From Paeniglutamicibacter cryotolerans (GTDB lineage Bacteria; Actinomycetota; Actinomycetes; Actinomycetales; Micrococcaceae), in the NCBI RefSeq assembly GCF_014190875.1, contig NZ_JACHVS010000002.1, positions 992,001 to 1,056,000 on the forward strand: a stretch of 64,000 nt of DNA, given 5' to 3'. Position numbers and translations under genes: made by a program. Numbering within the stretch: position 1 is the stretch's first letter; every line of letters begins with the position of its first letter. This document shows, in pieces, positions 44,857-51,694 of this stretch. The notes below the pieces were generated by a model. That model saw nothing but the letters and a program-made list of their open reading frames with translations. It was not told the DNA's origin and did no database searches.

Positions 44857-46412
44857 CGGGCACCGCCAGAATAGTAATCGCTGCCGCGCACGTATCCGCC
44901 CGGTTCAGGCTCTGGAAGGGAATCATTCCAGGTATTGGCCCGGTCTTGACCGGTGTCCAAGATCGGCCGGATATGCGCATACCGCGGCGAACGTACCTGG
45001 CTCTGCAGCGCCAGGAGGCACGCCGCTTCCAGCCGTTCCGGGCCGAACCTCTTCGACAGCCTCAACACCGCCAGTGCTGCGTTCAGGCCCTGCTCAGCGA
45101 GCGGAACCGACGCGAAGATCCGATCCACGACTTCCACCGCGTTTGGTCCGATGCGACTCGCCCAGCCCCTGACCCTTTTCGGTTCCCACTGCTTCCACTG
45201 CTGTTCGGCCGGGATATCCGAATCATTGGTGCGATACTGATTGATCGCGGAGGCGGGAAGTAACTGATGGCTGGTCAGCCGCTCCTGGTTCCGGTAGACC
45301 TCAAGCATTGTTTCCGTGATGCGCAGGTCAACGCTTGCCCCGACATTGACCAGCGGAACCGAGTAGAAGTTCCGCTTCCACGTCACGTAGCTGTTCTTCG
45401 CGACCTTACGCCGATAGACCCACTCGCTGATTTCATACGGCACCGCCGGCAAGGGGCGAAGCAACGGCTGCTCTTCTTCCCGAAAAACGCTCAACCGGGA
45501 GCCCGCCCGCTTCTGGAATGGCTCATCGTTATACGCCTGGACCCGTTCACGGATCGCCGTACGAAGCTGAGGCAACGAGGTGAACTGGGTATCGCGCAGT
45601 CCGGCAATGATCCAGGTCGCCACGTGGCCCACCGTATTTTCTACACTAGATTTATCTTTTGGCTTCCGGACACGGCCAGGCAACACTGCTGCCACATAGT
45701 GGCCAGCCAGATGCCGGTAAGAATCATTGAGCACGATCTCGCCCTCGGCAGGATGTTTGATGACCCCGGTTTTGAGGTTGTCCGGGATGATGCGTGGAAC
45801 AGAACCACCCAAGGCCTCAAACATGGAAACGTGGGCACGCAGCCAACTGGCTTGCTTCATATCCAGACAGGCCTCGACAAAGCCCAGCCGGCTAAAGGGC
45901 AGGCACGCCACAAACAGATAGACCGTCTGCTTCGTGCCGGTGTTTGGATCATGCAAGGTCATGGTTGGACCGGACCAGTCGACCTCGACGCTCATCCCGG
46001 CCTTGTGCTCGACCCTGGACGTTGCGCTGTGTTCCAGGACGTAGCGGTGATATGTCTTGCAGAACCTGTCGTAGCCCATGGTGGCCTGGCCTTTGACGGA
46101 TTCTTCGTCAACGTATTCGCCGTGCAGGAGCTTGAGCGTCACTCCGACTTTCGCCAGTTGCTTATGGACAACGCCCCAGTCTGGCTGGGCGAAAACGCTT
46201 TGGTGGTCCCCGCGACCGGGGAACACCAAAGCATAAACAGCATTCTCTGTTTTGTCTTGGATATCCGTCCAGCTGATTCCGGCGTTTGATGCAGCATCAA
46301 GGACGTTGGAAACGCTGTTCCTGGAGATGCTTTGCGTGGTGGCAATATTGCGCCCGGACATTCCCTCGGCACGAAGCTGGAGTATCAGCTTCGCATTGAT
46401 TTTTCGTACCAT
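44853..46412 (-). CDS. istA: IS21 family transposase IstA
   Basis: This 519-aa transposase has an N-terminal HTH (LRAEGMSGRNIATTQSISRNSV), an rve core with SVEVDWSGPTMTLHD, RIIPDNLKTGVIKHP and a KDKSSVENTVGHV glutamate region, and a C-terminal Mu-type extension (YSVPLVNVGASVDLRIT). The start at 46412 is chosen over the ATG 7 codons earlier because AAGGAG lies 8-9 bases upstream. The frame is intact. Confidence 0.93.
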   Translation of the reverse strand: MVRKINAKLILQLRAEGMSGRNIATTQSISRNSVSNVLDAASNAGISWTDIQDKTENAVYALVFPGRGDHQSVFAQPDWGVVHKQLAKVGVTLKLLHGEYVDEESVKGQATMGYDRFCKTYHRYVLEHSATSRVEHKAGMSVEVDWSGPTMTLHDPNTGTKQTVYLFVACLPFSRLGFVEACLDMKQASWLRAHVSMFEALGGSVPRIIPDNLKTGVIKHPAEGEIVLNDSYRHLAGHYVAAVLPGRVRKPKDKSSVENTVGHVATWIIAGLRDTQFTSLPQLRTAIRERVQAYNDEPFQKRAGSRLSVFREEEQPLLRPLPAVPYEISEWVYRRKVAKNSYVTWKRNFYSVPLVNVGASVDLRITETMLEVYRNQERLTSHQLLPASAINQYRTNDSDIPAEQQWKQWEPKRVRGWASRIGPNAVEVVDRIFASVPLAEQGLNAALAVLRLSKRFGPERLEAACLLALQSQVRSPRYAHIRPILDTGQDRANTWNDSLPEPEPGGYVRGSDYYSGGAR

Positions 46413-46569
46413 TGGTCTTGCTCCTTCTACCATGTTCTGTCACATGGTGGGAGGAGCTTATTTGATGGCTCTCAAGCGCACTATGGGTGGCTCTGAAAGA
46501 GAATATTCGTCTTTTGGCGGGGTGGCTCTGAACGGCAATATTGGTGGCTCTCAAAGAGTCAAATACTCA

Positions 46570-47408
46570 GTTTCGCCTTGTTTCCGGGTTTTCCTGGTCA
46601 ATTGGGCCACCTGCTCCACATGTGGAAACCGCACCCCGGTCGGGATGCTGGCGACCTTGATCCGCCGAATGCTCCGGCGTCCGTGCCCGGTATCGCGCTG
46701 GTCGTTGCCCACGGGAACCGCGTCCCAGGGCAGGGCCGCCAGATGTTTGAGCAGCTTGGGCTGGTTTCCCTTCACGGTCATCACGAAATGGGCGCCTCGC
46801 TTGTGCAGGAACACCGCATGGCGCCCCAACGTATGCAGGGCATCAACGGTAATCACCTTGCCTTTCAACGGTCCCAGGGTCTTCAGCAGGGAGTCGAGCT
46901 GGGTGATCTCATGGGTCTTAATGCCGACCTCGACCTGCCCCAGGACGGTCCGGCTCTCGTGGTCCAGGGCCGCCATGAGGTGCACGCGGTCCCCGCCACC
47001 GTTCTTGGCTCCGCGGACTTCCTTCCCATCGATGGCAATGACCGGGGCTTCCACCTGGGTTTGCATCCACATTCCCAGGACCCGGTCAAACGCGTCGGCA
47101 TCCACCCGGGCCAGCACGCGTTGGAACGTGGTCACGTGCGGGGCTTTGAACCCGGTTCCGGGCAGGGATGTTTCGGCCGCGTGCGCGGCCCAGTCGGCAA
47201 TCGCGGCAAAGGTTTTCGCGCCGGTGAGCACCGCACACAAGGTGGCGGCCATGATCCAGGCCAGCGGGTGGCGGATGCCGCGGGGCTTGCGGGGATCCGG
47301 GAAGGATGCCAGTGCTGCGAAGACGGTTTCCGGTGTCACCAGGGGGCGCAGTGTCTCGGGGATCTCTTCCAGTTGGCCATGGAGGATATTGATGGGGGAA
47401 GATGGCAA
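46570..47408 (-). pseudogene. ISAs1 family transposase, N-terminal part (split gene)
   Basis: It starts MPSSPINILHGQLEEIP and contains FAALASFPDPRKPRGIRH, VIAIDGKEVRGAKN (first catalytic Asp), VITVDALHTLGRH and KGNQPKLLKHL. The frame is cut by IS21 after RKTRKQGET; the rest lies at 43660-43994. It is a diverged homologue of the copy at 33437. Confidence 0.92.
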
Positions 47409-47410
47409 GG

Positions 47411-47469
47411 AAGCGCTCCTGTGTGTTGCATGACGATCTAGACAATCACCATGTGTAACAGGAGCGTTT
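47411..47469 (-). promoter_or_regulatory. Hairpin overlapping the ISAs1 transposase ribosome-binding site
   Basis: AAACGCTCCTGT pairs with ACAGGAGCGCTT just before the start codon on the minus strand, placing AGGAG in a stem. The same position is used in the other ISAs1 copies with different base pairs. Confidence 0.55.
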
Positions 47470-47544
47470 CGTCTTTAAAAGCACCGGCGGCCCGTGTCGG
47501 AAAATCATTCAGGGACGGCTACCGACGACTTTGCATTGCCCGTG

Positions 47545-48176
47545 GGTCCGCGCCGGCCATCGACAACGTCCAGGATCGTGCCCGTTTCCAGATCCGTGAA
47601 CACAATCGACCACGGCTCGACCCGCATCACCTTGCCCGTGGTTCCCAGCACGTAGCGGACCTTACGAAACCGATGCTCGTCCACCCCCAGCCAGCGCACG
47701 TGTCTCCCGTCCACGTCCCCGACGGTCTTCTCCGTCGCGGTCAGTTTGCGCATCACCGTGGGCCAGGAGACACCGGTGGCACGGGCGATCCCGGTCACTG
47801 CCCGCAGCTCGTTCATACCGGCGTCCACGATCTCCCCGACCAGGCGCGTGGTCAGACGGGAGCGTAGGGGCAGCTGCTCGGTGCACTGCACAAAGGAGCG
47901 CCGCTTGCAGGCGTCCTCCAGACAGGCCAGTCGGCGCTTGCGCACCCAGACCTGCAGGTCCTTCCCTCCGCACGCGACGTCCTTGACCCGGTGCACAGGT
48001 CTGGCCTGGATGCGCGAGGAAAGAACCCCGCAGGAAGGGCACCCGGCCTCGGTGGAAATGGGCTCGACGACAACGGTGCGCCCGGCCGTGGAAGAGGCCT
48101 CCACGGACAGCACCCGGTAGTCATCGAGATTGAACAAAATCGACGCGGCATCAACAGCGCCGGTATCCTTGATCAC
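47545..48176 (-). pseudogene. ISL3 family transposase, N-terminal part (split gene)
   Basis: It carries the ISL3 zinc-finger (CPSCGVLSSRIQ and CLEDACKRRSF), an HTH region (ARATGVSWPTVMRKL) and the WLGVDEHRFRK segment with the first catalytic Asp. The frame is cut at VVDGRRGPT by ISAs1 and continues at 43654. Its ATG is at 48176. Confidence 0.92.
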
Positions 48177-48258
48177 AGCTCGTAGTCCTCGGTTATGAAT
48201 GTCTCGACAACACCCATAATCGTAGGGCTACGAGCCCTATCTATATTTGGGACACCAC

Positions 48259-48276
48259 GCTAAAAGTCCGAGAGCC
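48259..48276 (+). repeat. ISL3 tip, upstream copy flanking IS110
   Basis: CTAAAAGTCCGAGAGCCC is the right tip of the ISL3 element. A direct copy with 17 of 18 identical bases lies at 49728-49745, just beyond the IS110 gene. Confidence 0.8.
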
Positions 48277-48350
48277 CGTTTAACTCCTTGTCCCTCCAGC
48301 ACCACCAGCGTCCAGCTGAAAACTGCGTGAAGGATAAGGAGATGGGAACA

Positions 48351-49586
48351 ATGGATATCGTGCATAAGCGTGCTGCGGGAATCGATATCTCCAAACGCGA
48401 CGCCAAAGTCGCGGTAAGGAAACCCGGCAGCCGGAAAGGAACCTACCGAACGCAGGTCAAGACCTTTGGAGCTACCACGGCACAAATTCGTGAACTGATC
48501 AGCCATTTGAAAACCGAAGGTGTCACCGTGATCGTCATGGAAGCCACCAGCGATTATTGGAAACCGTTCTATTTCTTGATGGAAGAAGAACACCTGCCCG
48601 TCATGTTGGTCAATGCCAAACAGGCCCGCAATATCCCGGGCCGTAAGAGTGACGTCAACGATGCCACCTGGCTAGCTGATCTGGCCGCCCACAACCTCTT
48701 GGCAGCGTCCTTCATCCCGCCCGAACCGATACGGCACCTACGCGACCTGACTCGAGCCCGTTCGGCACTGGTCCATGATCGAACCAGGGTATATCAGCGG
48801 TTGGAGAAGTTCCTGGAATCATCCGGGATCAAGCTCTCCAGCGTCGCGTCGAACCTGACCAGCGTTTCCTCACGCGCGATGTTGGAGGCTCTGGTCGGCG
48901 GTGAACGAGATCCGCTGGTCTTGGCCGACCTCTCGTTGCGTTCCATGCGCCGGAAAATTCCGGAACTCATCGAAGCACTCGAAGGACGCTTCACCGAGCA
49001 CCATGCGTTCATGGTGAAACTGCACCTGCAACACATCGATCTGCTTTCCGGGCAGATCAACACCCTCAATGGCCAGATTGACGAAGCGATGGAACCGTTT
49101 GATGCGGCCTGCCAGGCCCTGATCACGATTCCGGGGATCAGTGCGAACACCGCCCAGGTGGCCATTGCGGAAATCGGCGTTGACATGACGGTGTTTGCCG
49201 ATGCCGCGCATCTGGCGTCCTGGGCCGGCGTCTGCCCTGGGCAGAATGAGTCGGCCGGACGTCAAAGGTCCTCGCATACCCGTGGAGGCAACGTCTATCT
49301 CAGAGCGGCCTTGGGCACAGCTGCGCTGGCGGCCATCAAGCACAAGGATTCATTCCTTGCCGCTAGGTACCGGCGGCTTTATCCGCGCCGCGGCGGAAAC
49401 AGAGCCCTGGTCGCCATTGAACACAGCATCATCATTGCCGTCTGGCATATGCTCGCCCATGGTGAGGTCTTCAAGGAGTTGGGCGCGGACTACTACGACG
49501 AACGTAATAAGGACCGTGCACGGCTCAGGGCAGTCAATGAGCTGGAACGCCTCGGCTTTGACGTCCAAATCAGCCCGGCTGCATGA
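48351..49586 (+). CDS. IS110 family transposase
   Basis: This 411-aa DEDD transposase/recombinase has the RuvC-like N-terminal domain (RAAGIDISKRDAKVAV, VIVMEATSDYWKPF, GRKSDVNDATWLADL) and the C-terminal transposase-20 domain with ITIPGISANTAQVAIAEIG and the catalytic Ser region CPGQNESAGRQRSSHTRGGN. IS110 enzymes use a bridge RNA from the non-coding end. AAGGAG precedes the ATG at 48351 at a good distance; the ATG at 48342 overlaps it. The gene is intact. Confidence 0.9.
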   Translation: MDIVHKRAAGIDISKRDAKVAVRKPGSRKGTYRTQVKTFGATTAQIRELISHLKTEGVTVIVMEATSDYWKPFYFLMEEEHLPVMLVNAKQARNIPGRKSDVNDATWLADLAAHNLLAASFIPPEPIRHLRDLTRARSALVHDRTRVYQRLEKFLESSGIKLSSVASNLTSVSSRAMLEALVGGERDPLVLADLSLRSMRRKIPELIEALEGRFTEHHAFMVKLHLQHIDLLSGQINTLNGQIDEAMEPFDAACQALITIPGISANTAQVAIAEIGVDMTVFADAAHLASWAGVCPGQNESAGRQRSSHTRGGNVYLRAALGTAALAAIKHKDSFLAARYRRLYPRRGGNRALVAIEHSIIIAVWHMLAHGEVFKELGADYYDERNKDRARLRAVNELERLGFDVQISPAA

Positions 49587-49727
49587 ACAACGAGCAGCAC
49601 TAAGGCCTCCACCTTCATATCGCACATTGCCTCCCAGCAGGGCGTCTACGAGCGGCTGGGTCTATTTGGTGCGGGATCAAGCCGTGGAACGTTGGGCATG
49701 CACACTTCAGTATTCACGTACTAGGGT

Positions 49728-49745
49728 CTAAAAGTCCAAGAGCCC
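49728..49745 (+). repeat. ISL3 tip, downstream copy flanking IS110
   Basis: CTAAAAGTCCAAGAGCCC repeats the ISL3 tip at 48259 in the same orientation with one change. No other ISL3 sequence is attached to it, so it either belongs to the IS110 target or end, or is a second ISL3 remnant. The ~90 bases between it and the next gene end show nothing else. Confidence 0.75.
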
Positions 49746-49834
49746 CATAAAGTTGACGCCTGATTCGTCACACATTCTCGACTGGTGGCCGCGACCCGAC
49801 TCTGCAAACGCACTGACGCTCCGGCACTCTAATC

Positions 49835-50893
49835 TCATACAACGGTGGTCAGTCCTGATTTTATATCAATTCCATAGAGCAAAGAATTGATAATCATAGT
49901 GGTAATGGGCAGTGATTTTGGTCCAACATCTGGATGATCTAAAATTCCAGGATGATCCACATTGAAAAAAGATAGTCTAGAAATCAATGGATCAATTAAT
50001 ATTTGTTCAATATATTTATATTGCGGAGATCGCTTAGAACAAATCACAACATTTCGAACTTCAGGTTCAATATTTTTACAGTTTTCCAAATATTCGGAGA
50101 CAGTTCTTCTGAATAGTGATTCTTTTGTTTCTATAAAAATACTATTTACTGTAAAATGTGAATCCGACCAAAGCTCTACGTAGTGATGATCCGAAACTAC
50201 AGGATCTACGGAAATAGACTTATAATCACCAATTAAACCGTGATAGAGTGCGGCCGTCCCCCCTTTGGATGTTCCATATAAAACAATATTTAAACTCATT
50301 ATGTTTTTACTTATGCTTATTTTTTTAATAAGTTTTTGAATATTTTCAACATTGTTCAGGTGATAGGAAGTGTTCATATAGAAATTTCCTACCACACCCC
50401 CGACGTCAGAAATTCGAAGAATTGCAGTCTCAGGGGTTATGTATTTTTGAGCAGTCGAAAAGTTTTGGGCAAAATATCTCATTAAACTAGATGAATAAAT
50501 AGGGGCGTTCATTGCTGAAAAAATAACAAGCAGCTTTGTATTTCCTAGATCGACAGTAGGAGCGGTATAGCTATAAACAACCCCTTCTGCGCTCATAGAA
50601 TACTCCCCAGACTTAAGTGGGTTCCATAGGGCATTAAGTCGGCGTTCGTGGACATAGCGCGTTATGTAGTCGTCTGTAACATACCCATAAAAACCTCGTG
50701 CGGCTAGGCCAACAAGTAGATCACGCCGGTCTGGATTGTGCCGTGCCACTTGAGTAAGGTTTACTCGCTCAGAGCTACCTTCTCTGTGCTGAACATGGAT
50801 GAAGGAGGTGGCCCCGTTCGAGGCATCGATAGCATCCAATGCGCCGGCACCTTCAGACGCTTCCACATGCAAAACTGATGGATTAGAATTCAT
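49835..50893 (-). CDS. Alpha/beta-hydrolase-like protein, XcbB/CpsF-type (paralogue 1)
   Basis: The ~352-aa product contains LLVIFSAMNAP, the LRISDVGGVVGNFYM motif and a nucleophile-elbow-like VLYGTSKGGTAALYHG (G-x-S-K-G-G) with a following DPVVSDHHY. The layout suggests an alpha/beta-hydrolase fold, and I associate it loosely with XcbB/CpsF capsule biosynthesis proteins. The start at 50893 is chosen because it aligns with the paralogue at 56104; the frame is open to 50995. The DNA is strikingly AT-rich. The upstream end is cut by an IS3 remnant at ~51000, so its own promoter may be lost. The biochemical role is unknown. Confidence 0.7.
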   Translation of the reverse strand: MNSNPSVLHVEASEGAGALDAIDASNGATSFIHVQHREGSSERVNLTQVARHNPDRRDLLVGLAARGFYGYVTDDYITRYVHERRLNALWNPLKSGEYSMSAEGVVYSYTAPTVDLGNTKLLVIFSAMNAPIYSSSLMRYFAQNFSTAQKYITPETAILRISDVGGVVGNFYMNTSYHLNNVENIQKLIKKISISKNIMSLNIVLYGTSKGGTAALYHGLIGDYKSISVDPVVSDHHYVELWSDSHFTVNSIFIETKESLFRRTVSEYLENCKNIEPEVRNVVICSKRSPQYKYIEQILIDPLISRLSFFNVDHPGILDHPDVGPKSLPITTMIINSLLYGIDIKSGLTTVV

Positions 50894-50999
50894 GAAATTT
50901 CTTTCCGTCTCGTTAGTCTTCATGGAAATATCATCCATGAATTGACCAAGGGTATCCGCTGGATATGCGTTTACATCAAGAATCAATGGTGGCACAATC

Positions 51000-51220
51000 C
51001 CTCGTCACCTTCAAAGCTTTTGGAGAACGGCGGTCTCAGAATTGTCGGGTAGCAGCCCGGGTCCTCCCCCCAGGGCACGGTCGGGTGGCCGGTGGGGTTC
51101 GACCACCGGTAATATGAGGCCCTGGAAATGCCGAGTCTCTGGCACATCCAGGTGATGGGGAAGAACGCCTTCTGTTGCTCGATGAACGCATAGAAATCTT
51201 CTACAGGTGCTTCGCGGCAA
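51000..51220 (-). pseudogene. IS3 family OrfB, 5' fragment
   Basis: The fragment reads FYAFIEQQKAFFPITWMC and GISRASYYRWSN, the start of an IS3 OrfB, then loses the frame near 51060 and ends at the junction with the AT-rich gene. The DDE domain is missing. Confidence 0.7.
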
Positions 51221-51491
51221 AGAAGGCGCTGGCTTTTCCCAAAAATTCGTTCTCCCGTTTCAACGCGGCGTTCTCCGCCTGCAGGGCCTTGTCCTTGGCC
51301 CATTCGACCGGACCTGCTTCATCGGCGCCGGCATCCGGGTGTTCGGCCTTCCAGGCCCTCACCCAGTTACCCAACGTGCCTTCTTTGACACCTACGTCGG
51401 TAGCCACGTCGTTGGTGGAACGTCCCGAGGAAATGACGAGTTCAACGGCCCCTGCTTTGAACTCCTCGGTAAATTTACAGAGATTCGACAT
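51201..51491 (-). CDS. IS3 family OrfA (HTH protein)
   Basis: This 96-aa OrfA has an HTH_Tnp_1 domain (FTEEFKAGAVELVISSG, VATDVGVKEGTLGNWVRAW) and a leucine-zipper-like C-terminus (LQAENAALKRENEFLGKASAFFA), where OrfA and OrfB normally join by frameshift. It starts at 51491 (MSNLCKF). It is intact but its OrfB partner is truncated, so the element is dead. Confidence 0.82.
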   Translation of the reverse strand: MSNLCKFTEEFKAGAVELVISSGRSTNDVATDVGVKEGTLGNWVRAWKAEHPDAGADEAGPVEWAKDKALQAENAALKRENEFLGKASAFFAAKHL

Positions 51492-51552
51492 GGAACTAAT
51501 TCTCCTAAACCCTGTCTCAAACCACCATACGGGCTCAGTTGGTAGGAGCCCT

Positions 51553-51654
51553 GGGGCTATCGGAATCACCGGAACTATCGGCTTCGTATATTGTTGTCCA
51601 CGGCGGGCCTCCGGCCGTGCTGAACACCAGCGCCACGCTCAAAGTTCAAGAACC
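51553..51654 (+). mobile_element. ISL3 3'-terminal fragment
   Basis: The plus strand encodes YRNHRNYRLRILLSTAGLRPC and stop, the exact C-terminal residues of the ISL3 transposase at 42996, followed by the tip CAAAGTTCAAGAACC. It is therefore a ~100-bp remnant of the same ISL3 type in the opposite orientation. Confidence 0.85.
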
Positions 51655-51694
51655 CCATAGCCGAATTAGCGTGGTCGTCGTTCATCAATTCAAA

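Larger units (their letters stand above)
43995..46569 (-). mobile_element. IS21-family element inside ISAs1
   Basis: A 7-bp direct repeat GTTTCGC (43988-43994 and 46570-46576) flanks 2575 bp. The ends begin TGAATATTCG and (inverse) TGAGTATTTG and both lead to a GAGAGCCACC/GGAGCCACC box. Additional copies of GGTGGCTCTgAA and CAATATTG lie within 120 bp of each end, the multiple-terminal-repeat pattern of IS21. istA and istB are intact, so the element may be active. Confidence 0.92.
43655..47544 (-). mobile_element. ISAs1-family element inside ISL3
   Basis: Ends CACGGCTAATGCATAGTCG and (inverse) CACGGGCAATGCAAAGTCG are flanked by a 10-bp direct repeat GGTCCGCGCC at 43645-43654 and 47545-47554. 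Without the IS21 insert and its 7-bp duplication the element is 1308 bp. Confidence 0.9.
42965..48275 (-). mobile_element. ISL3-family element interrupted by ISAs1, which is interrupted by IS21
   Basis: The ends match as inverted repeats: left GGCTCTTGAACTTTGGACG and right (inverse) GGCTCTCGGACTTTTAGCG, both continuing TGGTG. The net element is ~1.41 kb once the 3890-bp ISAs1 unit and one 10-bp duplication are removed. No 8-bp target duplication is visible at the outer ends. Confidence 0.85.

Noticed and set aside
42957..48284. Target duplication of the outer ISL3 element
   Set aside because: The bases next to the two tips (left ATATTC, right GTTTAACT) do not match, so none can be claimed.
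46433..48350. CRISPR-like repeats near the IS21 right end and IS110
   Set aside because: The repeated GGTGGCTCTgAA boxes are unevenly spaced terminal repeats of IS21, without uniform spacers.
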